The position numbers and the translations under genes were made by a program. Under the pieces are notes generated by a model. It was not told the DNA's origin, did not search any database, and saw only the letters and a program-made list of their open reading frames with translations. From positions 1-64,000 of the forward strand of contig NZ_JAODMK010000007.1 in the NCBI RefSeq assembly GCF_025465545.1: a stretch of 64,000 nt of DNA. The letters run 5' to 3'. This stretch comes from Naasia sp. Lineage in GTDB: Bacteria; Actinomycetota; Actinomycetes; Actinomycetales; Microbacteriaceae. Every line of letters starts with the position of its first letter. Positions within the stretch are counted from its first letter, which is position 1. Shown in pieces: positions 37,117-45,039 of the stretch.

Positions 37117-37589
37117 CCGTGCTCGACATCGCGACGCCCGAGCACATGCACGCGCTCGGGGTCCGGCTGGGCGCCGGCCTCGAGGCCGGCGACCTCGTCG
37201 TGCTCACCGGGCCGCTCGGGGCGGGCAAGACGACCCTCGTGCGCGGGATAGGCGAGGGCCTGCACGTGCGCGGGCCCGTGACGAGCCCCACTTTCGTCCT
37301 CGCCCGCACCCACCCCTCCACGGTGGGCGGGCCCCCGCTGGTCCATGTGGATGCGTACCGGCTGTCCTCCGCCCTCGAGCTCGACGACCTCGACATCGAC
37401 TATCCCCACTCGGTGGTCGTCGTGGAGTGGGGCGACGGGCTGCTCGACGGGATCTCGCCGTCGCTGCTCCGCATCGACATCGAGCGGCCGACCGAGGGGG
37501 GGAGCGAGGACGGCGACGAGCAGGGAGAGCCGCGCACCGTCACGATGACCGGCACGGGACCGCGGTGGACCGACGGTCCGCCCGCCTGA
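37113..37589 (+). CDS. tsaE: tRNA t6A synthesis ATPase TsaE
   Basis: TsaE drives the TsaB-TsaD complex that forms threonylcarbamoyl-A37 in tRNA. The 158 residues contain Walker [10 protein letters not shown] (33-41), the [12 protein letters not shown] switch-like segment, VHVDAYRL and [13 protein letters not shown] at 37113 overlaps the alr stop. The C-terminal 30 residues are acidic and low in complexity. Confidence 0.95.
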   Translation: MTVLDIATPEHMHALGVRLGAGLEAGDLVVLTGPLGAGKTTLVRGIGEGLHVRGPVTSPTFVLARTHPSTVGGPPLVHVDAYRLSSALELDDLDIDYPHSVVVVEWGDGLLDGISPSLLRIDIERPTEGGSEDGDEQGEPRTVTMTGTGPRWTDGPPA

Positions 37590-37599
37590 TCCGCACTCG

Positions 37600-37605
37600 T
37601 AGGCT
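37600..37605 (+). promoter_or_regulatory. -10 box, internal leaderless promoter of tsaB
   Basis: TAGGCT ends 6 nt before the tsaB GTG at 37612, in the only gap (22 bp) of the alr-tsaE-tsaB run. It suggests tsaB-rimI-tsaD can be expressed separately. Confidence 0.5.
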
Positions 37606-37611
37606 GGACGC

Positions 37612-38226
37612 GTGCTCCTCGCCATCGACAGCTCGGCGGGAACGAGCGTCGCCGTCGTCGATCGGGACTACGGGGTCCTCGCGTCCCGCTCGGTCCTCGA
37701 CCCACTCCGGCATGCGGAGGTGATCGGCGAGCTGCTCGCCGAGGTGCTCGCCGAGTCCGGCGCCGACGTCTCCGCTCTGTCGGCCGTCGCCGTGGGGCTC
37801 GGCCCGGGACCCTTCACCGGTCTGCGCGTCGGCATCGCCGCAGGCCGGGCGTTCGCGCTCGCGGCGGGAAAGCCGGTGGTGGGCGTCGTGAGCCACGACG
37901 CGATCGCCCTCGCCCACTATGCCGGCGGCGGCTGGGGCGAGCTCCTCGTCACCACCGACGCGCGCCGGCGCGAGCTGTACTGGTCGCACTACGCGGGACT
38001 CGACGAGCTCGGGGTGCCGCGGCGGGTCGCCGGCCCCGCGGTGGCCAAGCCCGACGCGGTTCCGGCCGGGGGGCGAAGGATCGATGCGACGGAGGTCCCG
38101 GCGGAATCCCTCGGGCTGCTCGCCGAGCGCCTTCGAGCCTCGGGGCGCGCGAGCACCGGTCTCGAGCCGCTCTACCTGCGCTCTCCGGACGTCACTCTCG
38201 CCGCACCGAAGCGGGTGACGGGATGA
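37612..38226 (+). CDS. tsaB: tRNA t6A synthesis protein TsaB
   Basis: TsaB is the non-catalytic partner of TsaD in t6A synthesis. The 204 residues show [31 protein letters not shown] and [26 protein letters not shown]. It starts with GTG at 37612, placed just after a -10 box. The stop overlaps rimI by 4 bp. Confidence 0.95.
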   Translation: MLLAIDSSAGTSVAVVDRDYGVLASRSVLDPLRHAEVIGELLAEVLAESGADVSALSAVAVGLGPGPFTGLRVGIAAGRAFALAAGKPVVGVVSHDAIALAHYAGGGWGELLVTTDARRRELYWSHYAGLDELGVPRRVAGPAVAKPDAVPAGGRRIDATEVPAESLGLLAERLRASGRASTGLEPLYLRSPDVTLAAPKRVTG

Positions 38227-38732
38227 CCTGGCTGCTGCGCCGAGCCACGGACGCCGACGTGCCCGCGATCATGGCGATCGAGGACGCCACCTTCCCGGAG
38301 GACGCCTGGTCGGAGCGGGCGATGCGCCGCGAGGTCGCGGACCCCAACGCCTGCTACCTCGTGGCGGTGCACCCGGAACGCGGCGGCGCGGTCGACGGCT
38401 ATGCGGGTCTGCTCGCGCCACGAGGCTCGGGCGACGCGGACGTCCAGACCGTCGCGGTCGCGGACACCGCCCGCCGCCGGGGCCTCGGCAGGGCCCTCAT
38501 GCTCGCCCTGCTCGCGGAGGCGGACCGGCGGGGTGCCGAGCGGGTGTTCCTCGAGGTCCGCGCGGACAACGACGGCGCGCAGCACCTCTACCGCTCGCTC
38601 GGCTTCGAGCAGATCGCCGTGCGCAAGCGGTACTACCCCGGCGGAATGGACGCCCTCGTGATGCGGCGCGACGCCGTGCCGCCCGGCACCACCCAGGCGA
38701 CCGACTCGCCGGAGAGCGGGCTGCCGCGATGA
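38223..38732 (+). CDS. rimI: Ribosomal protein S18-alanine N-acetyltransferase
   Basis: This is a GNAT acetyltransferase that acetylates N-terminal Ala of S18 (and possibly other proteins). The 169 residues begin [27 protein letters not shown]. They have the acetyl-CoA loop [15 protein letters not shown], then [30 protein letters not shown]-type sequence in segments. It lies between tsaB and tsaD with 4-bp overlaps at both ends, the usual arrangement. Confidence 0.94.
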   Translation: MTWLLRRATDADVPAIMAIEDATFPEDAWSERAMRREVADPNACYLVAVHPERGGAVDGYAGLLAPRGSGDADVQTVAVADTARRRGLGRALMLALLAEADRRGAERVFLEVRADNDGAQHLYRSLGFEQIAVRKRYYPGGMDALVMRRDAVPPGTTQATDSPESGLPR

Positions 38733-39793
38733 GTGCGCCCCTGGTCCTCGGCATCGAGACCTCGTGCGACGAGACGGGCGTCGGCATCGTGCGCGGGCGC
38801 GAGCTGCTCGCCAACATCATCTCGTCGTCGATGGCGGAGCACGCCCGGTTCGGCGGCGTGGTGCCCGAGGTGGCGGCGCGGGCGCATCTCGAGGCTCTCG
38901 AGCCGGCCCTGCGCGCCGCTCTCGACACGGCGGGCGTCGCTGTGGCGGATCTCGATGCGATCGCGGTCACGGCCGGCCCGGGGCTCGCAGGGGCGCTGAT
39001 GGTCGGTGTGGGCGCCGCGAAGGGCCTCGCCGTGGCGTCCGGGAAGCCGCTCTACGGCGTCAACCACCTGATCGGCCATGTGGGTGCCGACCTGCTGCGG
39101 CCGACGGGGGAGCCGCCGTCACCGGGGCTGGACGAGCCAACGGTCGCGCTGCTCGTGTCGGGCGGCCACACCTCCCTGCTGCTCGTGCGCGACCTCATCG
39201 ACGACGTCGAGCTGCTCGGAGAGACGATCGACGACGCGGCGGGGGAGGCCTTCGACAAGGTCGCCCGGATCCTCGGGCTGCCCTACCCCGGCGGACCCGA
39301 GATCGATCGCGCCGCCCGTGGGGGCGACCCCACCGCCATCCGCTTCCCGCGCGGCCTGACGCAGCACCGCGACCTCGAGCGGCACCGCTACGACTTCTCG
39401 TTCTCCGGGCTCAAGACCTCCGTCGCCCGGTGGGTGGAGAAGCGCGCCGATGCGGGCGAGCCCGTGCCCGTCGCCGACGTCGCCGCGAGCTTCCGAGAGG
39501 CGGTGGCCGATGTGCTCCTCAGCAAGGCGGTCGCCGCCTGCCTGGACACGGGCACCTCCCGGCTGCTGCTCGGCGGAGGCGTCGTCGCGAACGCCCGGGT
39601 CCGCGCGCTCGCGGAGGAGCGCTGCGCCGCGGCGGGGATCGCGCTGCGCATCCCGCCGCTGTCGCTGTGCACCGACAACGGCGCGATGATCGCCTCGGTC
39701 GGCGCGCGCCTGGTCGCCGCCGGGCACCCTCCGTCGGGGCTCGCCTTCGGTGCCGATTCGACGCTGCCCGTGACCCACGTGCAGGTCGTCTGA
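38729..39793 (+). CDS. tsaD: tRNA N6-adenosine threonylcarbamoyltransferase
   Basis: TsaD is the catalytic subunit of t6A synthesis. The 354 residues contain [29 protein letters not shown], the metal-binding His pair in [42 protein letters not shown] in segments, [16 protein letters not shown] and [13 protein letters not shown] overlaps the rimI stop. Confidence 0.97.
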   Translation: MSAPLVLGIETSCDETGVGIVRGRELLANIISSSMAEHARFGGVVPEVAARAHLEALEPALRAALDTAGVAVADLDAIAVTAGPGLAGALMVGVGAAKGLAVASGKPLYGVNHLIGHVGADLLRPTGEPPSPGLDEPTVALLVSGGHTSLLLVRDLIDDVELLGETIDDAAGEAFDKVARILGLPYPGGPEIDRAARGGDPTAIRFPRGLTQHRDLERHRYDFSFSGLKTSVARWVEKRADAGEPVPVADVAASFREAVADVLLSKAVAACLDTGTSRLLLGGGVVANARVRALAEERCAAAGIALRIPPLSLCTDNGAMIASVGARLVAAGHPPSGLAFGADSTLPVTHVQVV

Positions 39794-39832
39794 GCCGGCC
39801 GGAAGCCCCGATCCGACACGGTTTCCCAGTGA

Positions 39833-39861
39833 TTGACAGCCCCTGTCACTGCTGTCACTAT
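39833..39861 (+). promoter_or_regulatory. Promoter with three TGACAG/CTGTCA half-sites
   Basis: TTGACA (39833-39838), 17 bp, CACTAT (39856-39861). The inverted repeat TGACAG-CCC-CTGTCA (39834-39848) overlaps the -35, and another CTGTCA follows at 39852-39857. This fits an operator for a repressor of the following DUF4190 genes; the regulator is unknown. Confidence 0.5.
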
Positions 39862-39921
39862 GGCACCGCCCGCCGAACCTTCGGTGTTGCTGTGAATCCG
39901 ACTTCGAGGAGTCCCCGAACC

Positions 39922-40218
39922 ATGAGCCAGCCCGTTTCCTCCGCGCCGCAGTACGCGGCGACCGGGTCCGTCGAGCCGGGCTACAACGTCCTCGCGATCA
40001 TTTCGCTCGTCACCGCGTTCTTCGTGTCCCTCGCCGCGATCATCACCGGCCACATCGCCCTGGGCCAGATCAAGAAGACCGGGGAGAAGGGGCGCGGCCT
40101 CGCCATCGCGGGCCTCATCCTCGGCTATGCGGGCATCGTCGCGGGCATCATCGCCATCATCATCTGGATCTCCCTCTTCGCAAGCCTCGCGTCCTCCGGC
40201 GCCATCACCACCTCCTGA
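39922..40218 (+). CDS. DUF4190-type small membrane protein 1
   Basis: This 98-residue protein has a short polar head (QPVSSAPQYAATGSVEPG) and two membrane spans (about 22-50 and 62-92) joined by the typical loop GHIALGQIKKTGEKGRGLAIAGLILGY in segments. DUF4190 proteins have no known biochemical role. ATG at 39922 is about 60 nt after a promoter with repeated half-sites. It is the first of four related genes. Confidence 0.8.
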   Translation: MSQPVSSAPQYAATGSVEPGYNVLAIISLVTAFFVSLAAIITGHIALGQIKKTGEKGRGLAIAGLILGYAGIVAGIIAIIIWISLFASLASSGAITTS

Positions 40219-40237
40219 AATACGAAAGGCACAGAAC

Positions 40238-40606
40238 ATGACCGACGCCAACCTTCCCCCCGTTCCCCCCCAGGAGCCGGCCTACTCGGCCCAGCCCGCC
40301 TATTCCGCCCAGTCGCCGTACACCGGCGCGGCGGGGCCGAAGCCCAAGCAGACGCTGAGCCTCACCTCGTTCATCCTGGGCATCGCGGCGTTCGTCTTCT
40401 CCTGGATCCCGTTCCTCGGCTTCCTCGTCGCCGTCGCCGCCATCATCACCGGCTTCATGGCGATGTCCCGCGAGAAGACGGCTCCGGCCTGGATGCGCAT
40501 CATCGGCCTCGTCGGCGGCTTCCTCGGCCTGATCGGTGCCCTCATCTTCACGGGCCTCACGATCTTCTCGATCGTCCTGGCGGGCACGAGCTACAGCACG
40601 TCCTGA
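40238..40606 (+). CDS. DUF4190-related small membrane protein 2 with a Pro/Tyr-rich head
   Basis: This 122-residue protein has a Pro-rich N-terminus with a repeated AYSAQ unit (PAYSAQPAYSAQSPY), then spans at about 42-72 and 86-116 flanking MAMSREKTAPAWMRI. ATG at 40238 is preceded by CGAAAGG. It lies 19 bp after the previous gene, so co-transcription is likely. It resembles the Pro-rich tail plus DUF4190/DUF308-like proteins common in actinobacteria; function is unknown. Confidence 0.75.
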   Translation: MTDANLPPVPPQEPAYSAQPAYSAQSPYTGAAGPKPKQTLSLTSFILGIAAFVFSWIPFLGFLVAVAAIITGFMAMSREKTAPAWMRIIGLVGGFLGLIGALIFTGLTIFSIVLAGTSYSTS

Positions 40607-40632
40607 GCCTGCTTCCGAACAACCGTCTCGTC

Positions 40633-40669
40633 CGCCTCGCCCGCATCTCGCGGGCAGGCGGGCGAGGCG
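40633..40669 (+). terminator. Hairpin between DUF4190 genes 2 and 3
   Basis: CGCCTCGCCCGC (40633-40644) and GCGGGCGAGGCG (40658-40669) form a perfect 12-bp stem with a 13-nt loop. It may end the two-gene unit, although no T-run follows. Confidence 0.55.
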
Positions 40670-40688
40670 TCCGTCGAGGAGGCGCCAG

Positions 40689-41015
40689 ATGACCGAACCC
40701 ATTCCGTCGCTCTATGCGCCGCGCCCCACCGCCCCCGGTCCCGCCGCCCCGCAGGGGATGAGCATCACCGCGCTCGTGCTGGGCATCCTCGGCATCGTCG
40801 TCGGCTGGTCGATGCTCGGCGCGCCCTCGATCGCGGCGATCGTGCTCGGGCACCTCGCCCTGCGCCGGGAGCCGGCCGGTCGAACGCTCGCGAGAACCGG
40901 CCTCGTGCTGGGCTATGTCGGGGTCGCCGTCGGCCTCATCGTGGCGATGGTGCTGCTGGCCGCCGTCGTGCTGCCCTTCCTCTGGCTCGCCGTGTCGGGG
41001 CCCTCCTACGTCTGA
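40689..41015 (+). CDS. DUF4190-type small membrane protein 3
   Basis: This 108-residue protein has a Pro-rich head (SLYAPRPTAPGPAAPQG). Two spans (about 25-52 and 72-102) surround the loop LGHLALRREPAGRTLARTGLVLGY in segments, matching the DUF4190 pattern of gene 1. ATG at 40689 follows a GAGGAGG. Function is unknown. Confidence 0.75.
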   Translation: MTEPIPSLYAPRPTAPGPAAPQGMSITALVLGILGIVVGWSMLGAPSIAAIVLGHLALRREPAGRTLARTGLVLGYVGVAVGLIVAMVLLAAVVLPFLWLAVSGPSYV

Positions 41016-41118
41016 CGGCCCGCTCGACGCGTCCGACCGTGCGACCGCCGGAAGCACTGACCGCGGTGGGTCCGCCCCAGCCGGCCGACCGGAGCCGGCG
41101 ACGCCCGGGTCCGGGGCG

Positions 41119-41424
41119 GTGGCCGACGAATTCGGGACTCCCGGCCTTGCGGCCTTCGCTCCGGCGGTGCAGCAGGCTCCCGAGCCCCGTCCCCCGGTGG
41201 ATGTCCTCGCGGTGCTCGGGTTCCTCGCCGCTCTGTTCGGGCTTTCGCTCGTCGGCGTCGTGCTCGGCTGGCTCGCGGTGGTGCGGATCCGGCGGTCGGG
41301 CGCGAGAGGCACGGGGCTCGCCCGGGCGGCAGTCGTTCTCGGCGCCCTCGGCCTCCTGCTGGAGTGCGCCCTGGCTGTGCTCTACTTCGCCGTGCTGGCG
41401 CCGCTTGTGACCCTTCCGGGCTAG
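41119..41424 (+). CDS. DUF4190-type small membrane protein 4 (start uncertain)
   Basis: The frame encodes two spans (about 30-52 and 68-92) with the loop LGWLAVVRIRRSGARGTGLARAAVVLG in segments, clearly related to genes 1 and 3. No ATG is available. GTG at 41119 gives 101 residues but has only a weak GGGG upstream, and the frame remains open further upstream to 40915. The stop shares CTAG with the stop of the convergent methyltransferase gene. It could also be a decaying copy. Confidence 0.55.
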   Translation: MADEFGTPGLAAFAPAVQQAPEPRPPVDVLAVLGFLAALFGLSLVGVVLGWLAVVRIRRSGARGTGLARAAVVLGALGLLLECALAVLYFAVLAPLVTLPG

Positions 41425-42614
41425 AGCCGGCTCGCCAGCACGGCGCTGCGGCGCCCGGCGACGGGGGTCAGGATCAGGGTCGCCTCGGCGTCGCCCTTGA
41501 GTGCCATCCGCTTGCGGAAGGTCGCGGGATCGATGTCCACTCCGCGCTTCTTCACCTCGAGCCGCCCGATGCCGCGCGCTCGCAGCTCGCGGGCGATCCT
41601 CCGCTCGTCGAGGGGGAACACCTCCCGCACCTCGAAGCTCGCCGCGAAGGGGGAGGACGCGGGCGCGTCGCCGGTGAGGTAGGCGATGCCGGAGCTGAGC
41701 ATGCCGGCGCCCAGGTCTCGGGCGAGCCGGCCGACGAGGCGCGCACGGATCACCGACCCGGCCGGCTCGTGGAGATACCGGCCGAGCGGGACGACCGGCT
41801 CGTCGGGGGAGTCCCCGGGGGCGGTCAGCTCGGCCGAGCCGCCAGCGCCCAGCACGACCGCGCTCCTCGTGATGCCCGCCCGGGCGAGCGCGCCCGACCA
41901 CACCGTGAGCTCGACCGTCTCGCCGTCCACGGTGACCCACTGCGCCTCGGTCTCCTCCGGGATCCGGCCCCGATCGAAGCCCGGCGCGAGCTTGATGCCC
42001 GTGGCGTGCCTCTCGGCCGTCGCGAAGCAGAAGTCGAGGGACGGCGACCACTCGTCGGCGCCCACCCGCCGTCCACCCGAGGAGTCCGGCATTCGCCGGG
42101 CGGGGTCGAGGAAGACCCCCGCGCCGTCCTCGAGGAGGACGTCCTCCGCATCGCCGACCTGCACGCGGACCGCGGGGAACGGCGCGAGGTTGTATGCGGC
42201 GACGGTGGCCGTCACCGGGTCGCGGTCGACCGCCAGCACCTCACGATCGAGTGCTGCCAGAGCCATCGCGTCACCGCCGATGCCACAACCGAGGTCGACG
42301 ACCCGCGCAACACCGGCCGCGGCATAGCGTCCCGCATGCAGTGCAGCCACCGGCAGCCGAGTGGCCTGCTCCAGTCCCGCCTGGGTGAAGAGCATCCGCG
42401 TCGCGAAGTCGCCGAACTTGTCGCGCGCTCGCTCGCGCAGGCGCGCCTGGGTCAGCACGCTCGCCACGAGGGCCGGGGAGTGGCCGGCGCGGCGGAGCTC
42501 CGAGGAGAGGCGCAGCACGTCCTGGCCCGACCGGTACGGTGGGAGTGCGTCGAGGAGCCGGAGGCCTTCTGCGGAGAGCAGCTCCAGCACGTCCGTCTCC
42601 TGCACACGCTCCAC
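41421..42614 (-). CDS. Class I SAM-dependent methyltransferase with THUMP-like C-terminal domain
   Basis: This 397-residue protein has an N-terminal helical part, then a Rossmann methyltransferase core with VVDLGCGIGGDAMALA (motif I), VLAVDRDP (acidic end of beta 2) and FLDPARR. A C-terminal THUMP-like part (RELRARGIGRLEVKKRGVDIDP in segments) follows. Relatives with this layout are widespread in actinobacteria and presumed to act on RNA; the substrate is unknown. It starts with GTG at 42614, divergent from groES. Confidence 0.85.
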   Translation of the reverse strand: MERVQETDVLELLSAEGLRLLDALPPYRSGQDVLRLSSELRRAGHSPALVASVLTQARLRERARDKFGDFATRMLFTQAGLEQATRLPVAALHAGRYAAAGVARVVDLGCGIGGDAMALAALDREVLAVDRDPVTATVAAYNLAPFPAVRVQVGDAEDVLLEDGAGVFLDPARRMPDSSGGRRVGADEWSPSLDFCFATAERHATGIKLAPGFDRGRIPEETEAQWVTVDGETVELTVWSGALARAGITRSAVVLGAGGSAELTAPGDSPDEPVVPLGRYLHEPAGSVIRARLVGRLARDLGAGMLSSGIAYLTGDAPASSPFAASFEVREVFPLDERRIARELRARGIGRLEVKKRGVDIDPATFRKRMALKGDAEATLILTPVAGRRSAVLASRL

Positions 42615-42633
42615 GCTAGACCGTGCTCCACGT

Positions 42634-42660
42634 CTGGCACTCGCATTGCAGGAGTGCCAG
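42634..42660 (+). promoter_or_regulatory. CIRCE-like operator 1 upstream of groES
   Basis: CTGGCACTC, 9 bp, GAGTGCCAG: a perfect inverted repeat with the spacing and core (GCACTC-N9-GAGTGC) of the HrcA operator CIRCE. It overlaps the -35 box. Confidence 0.75.
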
Positions 42661-42675
42661 GCCAGCCCCTAGACT
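42646..42675 (+). promoter_or_regulatory. groES promoter
   Basis: TTGCAG (42646-42651), 18 bp, TAGACT (42670-42675). The -35 falls within the first CIRCE-like repeat and the second CIRCE lies just downstream of the -10, so HrcA binding would block both entry and clearance. Confidence 0.65.
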
Positions 42676-42680
42676 CGGAC

Positions 42681-42707
42681 TTAGCACTCCGCTGGTCCGT
42701 GTGCTAA
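42681..42707 (+). promoter_or_regulatory. CIRCE operator 2 upstream of groES
   Basis: TTAGCACTC, 9 bp, GTGTGCTAA, one mismatch from the consensus TTAGCACTC-N9-GAGTGCTAA. It is positioned just after the -10 box, as expected for HrcA repression. Confidence 0.88.
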
Positions 42708-42740
42708 CCACGTCGAAGGTCAAGAAAGAAGAGGTCAACC

Positions 42741-43037
42741 GTGTCGGTTTCCATCAAGCCGCTCGAGGATCGCATCGTCATCCAGCAGGTCGAGGCCGAG
42801 CAGACCACCGCGTCGGGGCTCGTGATCCCCGACACAGCCAAGGAGAAGCCCCAGGAGGGCGAGGTCGTCGCCGTCGGTCCCGGTCGGATCGACGACAACG
42901 GCAACCGCGTCCCCCTCGACATCGCGGTCGGTGACAAGGTCATCTACTCGAAGTACGGCGGAACCGAGGTCAAGTTCGGTGGTGAGGACTACCTCGTGCT
43001 GTCGGCTCGCGACGTTCTCGCGGTCGTCGTTCGCTGA
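42741..43037 (+). CDS. groS: Co-chaperonin GroES
   Basis: This is the lid of the GroEL chaperonin. The 98 residues contain [23 protein letters not shown] (mobile loop), [20 protein letters not shown] and [26 protein letters not shown] in segments. No groEL follows; a strong terminator ends a monocistronic unit, so GroEL must be encoded elsewhere. Tandem CIRCE sites indicate heat-shock control by HrcA. Confidence 0.97.
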   Translation: MSVSIKPLEDRIVIQQVEAEQTTASGLVIPDTAKEKPQEGEVVAVGPGRIDDNGNRVPLDIAVGDKVIYSKYGGTEVKFGGEDYLVLSARDVLAVVVR

Positions 43038-43050
43038 GCGATCCTCCTGT

Positions 43051-43082
43051 CGAAGGGCCCGGTCTGAGGACCGGGCCCTTCG
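43051..43082 (+). terminator. Terminator after groES
   Basis: Perfect 14-bp arms CGAAGGGCCCGGTC (43051-43064) and GACCGGGCCCTTCG (43069-43082) have a TGAG loop, followed by TCGTTCC. It begins 13 nt after the groES stop. Confidence 0.82.
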
Positions 43083-43117
43083 TCGTTCCCCGGACGGCCC
43101 TCGGCCGAACTCCCGCC

Positions 43118-43123
43118 TAGACT
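43118..43123 (+). promoter_or_regulatory. -10 box, leaderless promoter of rarD-like gene
   Basis: TAGACT ends 7 nt before the ATG at 43131. Confidence 0.55.
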
Positions 43124-43130
43124 CGACACG

Positions 43131-44072
43131 ATGACCGAGGTGCGCCGGGTGGACGAGACGGAGCACGCCTCTCGCACCGGCTTCCTCGCCGCGGTCGCCG
43201 CTCATCTCCTCTGGGGCGCTCTTCCGCTCTACTTCCTCACCCTGGCGCCCGCCGGACCGTTCGAGATCGTGGCCTGGCGCATCGTCTTCTCGGTCGTGGT
43301 CTGCGCACTCCTGCTCACTGTCAGCCGATCCTGGCGCCGCCTCCTCGGCATCGTCCGGCAGCCGCGGCTCGTCATCCCCCTCGCGGCCGCCGCCGTCTTC
43401 GTCTTCGCCAACTGGCAGATCTTCGTGATCGCCTCCGTGAGCGGTCAGGTGGTCGAGGCGTCCCTCGGCTACTTCATCACCCCGATCGTCACCGTGCTGC
43501 TCGGCGTGCTCGTGCTGCGGGAGCGGCTACGGCCGCTGCAGTGGTGGGCGGTCGGCATCAGCGGGCTTGCCGTGCTGGTGCTCGTGATCGGGCACGGCAC
43601 CTTCCCGTTCATCGCCCTCGGCCTGGCCTGCTCGTTCTCCGTCTACAGCCTGTTCAAGAAGCGACTGGGCGGTGCGGTCGACGCCCTCAGCGGCTTCGCC
43701 ATCGAGACCGCCTGGCTCACGGTGCCCTCGATCGGCATCCTGCTCGCGGTCGCCGCCGGGCCGGGCCTCGCCTTCGGCAGCGCCGGCCCCGCCAACCTGC
43801 TGCTGCTCATCGGGGTAGGCCCGATGACCGCCGTTCCGCTGCTCCTGTTCGCCACCGCGGCCCGGAGGCTTCCGCTGTCCACGCTCGGCTTCGTGCAGTA
43901 CGTGACGCCCGTGCTGCAGTTCCTCGCCGGCGTCCTCCTGCTGCACGAGGCGATGCCGCCCGAGCGCTGGATCGGGTTCGCCCTCGTCTGGGTCGCACTG
44001 GTCGTGCTCAGCATCGATCTGCTCCGCACGGTGCGCCGGCCCGCCGTCCTGGAGCCCGCCGCATCCTTCTGA
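43131..44072 (+). CDS. rarD: RarD-like EamA-family transporter
   Basis: This 313-residue protein has about ten membrane spans in two EamA repeats. The RarD-type motifs are HLLWGALPLYFLTLAPAGPFEIVAWRIVFS in segments, NWQIFVIASVSGQVVEASLGYFITP and GFVQYVTPVLQFLAGVLLLHEAMPPERW. Family members are drug/metabolite-type permeases; the substrate is unknown, and the old chloramphenicol-resistance link is not evidence of role here. ATG at 43131 follows a leaderless -10. Confidence 0.88.
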   Translation: MTEVRRVDETEHASRTGFLAAVAAHLLWGALPLYFLTLAPAGPFEIVAWRIVFSVVVCALLLTVSRSWRRLLGIVRQPRLVIPLAAAAVFVFANWQIFVIASVSGQVVEASLGYFITPIVTVLLGVLVLRERLRPLQWWAVGISGLAVLVLVIGHGTFPFIALGLACSFSVYSLFKKRLGGAVDALSGFAIETAWLTVPSIGILLAVAAGPGLAFGSAGPANLLLLIGVGPMTAVPLLLFATAARRLPLSTLGFVQYVTPVLQFLAGVLLLHEAMPPERWIGFALVWVALVVLSIDLLRTVRRPAVLEPAASF

Positions 44073-44110
44073 TCCCGGGGTGGCTCCAACAGCCGAGGGC
44101 GGCCGCCCGT

Positions 44111-44116
44111 TAAGGT
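44111..44116 (+). promoter_or_regulatory. -10 box, leaderless promoter of the short binding-protein gene
   Basis: TAAGGT ends 6 nt before the GTG at 44123. Confidence 0.4.
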
Positions 44117-44122
44117 CGCCAG

Positions 44123-44896
44123 GTGAGAGGGACGGCGGGGATCTCGGGTGCGCTGGCGCTGGCCGCCGTCGTTCTCACCGGCTGCTCCGCGGGCGCGGTC
44201 CCGCTGCCCCCGCCGACCGCGACGCCGGTGGCACCATCGGGCGACGGGGTGCTGCGGATCGGCGCCCTGCTCCCTCTCACCGGCGACCTCCGCAACGAGG
44301 GCAGGCCGCAGTCCGCCGGGATCGAGCTGGCGCTCCGGGAGATCAACGAGGCGGGCGGCTTCTCCGGCGTCCCCCTCGAGCTCGTCCTCCGCGACTCGGG
44401 CGCCACCGTGCAGGCGGCGTCCGCCGCGTTCGCCGAGCTGGCCCACGCGGGCGCCGATGTCGTGATCGGCCCATCCGCCGACGACCTCGCCGAGGCTCTG
44501 GTCCCCGCTGCCGAAGCGGCGCGGATCCCCCTCGTGTCCCCGACGGGCGCAGGCCGTTCCTCCGCGTACCTGGCCGGCGTCTCCCGGGTCGCCGACGACG
44601 CCCCATCCGCCTGGGATCCCGATGCCGCCTTCCTCGCCCGGCTCACCTCCTCGGACCCTGGCCTCGACTATCCCCGCACCGGAGCGGAGGCGTACGACGC
44701 CGCGGTGCTCGCCGTCCTCGCCGCCGTCGCGGCACACGATGACGGTGGCCGCTCCATCGCGTCGCAGCTCTCGGCGACCGCCGCAGGAGGCGAGCCCTGC
44801 GGCTCCTTCGGGGAATGCGCGGCCGCCCTGGACGAGGCGCAGGACATCTCCTACGGCGGGGTCACGGGCACGGTCCGCACATCGGTGGCGGGCTGA
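44123..44896 (+). CDS. Truncated amino-acid-type ABC substrate-binding lipoprotein
   Basis: This 257-residue protein has a lipobox VVLTGCS and then lobe-1 sequence of type 1 periplasmic-binding proteins (LRIGALLPLTGDLRNEGRPQSAGIELALREINEAGG in segments; ADVVIGPSADD). After LVSPTGAG it jumps to the C-terminal part (AEAYDAAVLAVLAAVAA; PCGSFGECAAALDEAQDISYGGVTG). Compared with the adjacent 431-residue paralogue, about 170 middle residues, including most of lobe 2, are missing with no frameshift. It may be a decaying copy or a repurposed half-receptor. Confidence 0.75.
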   Translation: MRGTAGISGALALAAVVLTGCSAGAVPLPPPTATPVAPSGDGVLRIGALLPLTGDLRNEGRPQSAGIELALREINEAGGFSGVPLELVLRDSGATVQAASAAFAELAHAGADVVIGPSADDLAEALVPAAEAARIPLVSPTGAGRSSAYLAGVSRVADDAPSAWDPDAAFLARLTSSDPGLDYPRTGAEAYDAAVLAVLAAVAAHDDGGRSIASQLSATAAGGEPCGSFGECAAALDEAQDISYGGVTGTVRTSVAG

Positions 44897-44930
44897 CCGC
44901 GGTGCGTCCGCTCTATAACGACTGCGTCAC

Positions 44931-44984
44931 GAAACACGGCTGTAACGTTGCGGAATTGTTCCTGGTCCCCATCCGACATACCTT
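44931..44984 (+). promoter_or_regulatory. Promoter of the binding-protein gene with a GlnR-like box
   Basis: GAAAC (44931-44935), 6 bp, GTAAC (44942-44946), 6 bp, GAATT (44953-44957) resembles the alternating GTnAC/GAAAC half-sites of actinobacterial GlnR. It lies just upstream of the candidate promoter TTGTTC (44956-44961), 17 bp, TACCTT (44979-44984). Nitrogen control of the transporter is inference. Confidence 0.4.
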
Positions 44985-45039
44985 GGGCACTCGCGACCGA
45001 GCACCGGCCGCGTTCCACTTCCCTACTCATTGGAGAAGA

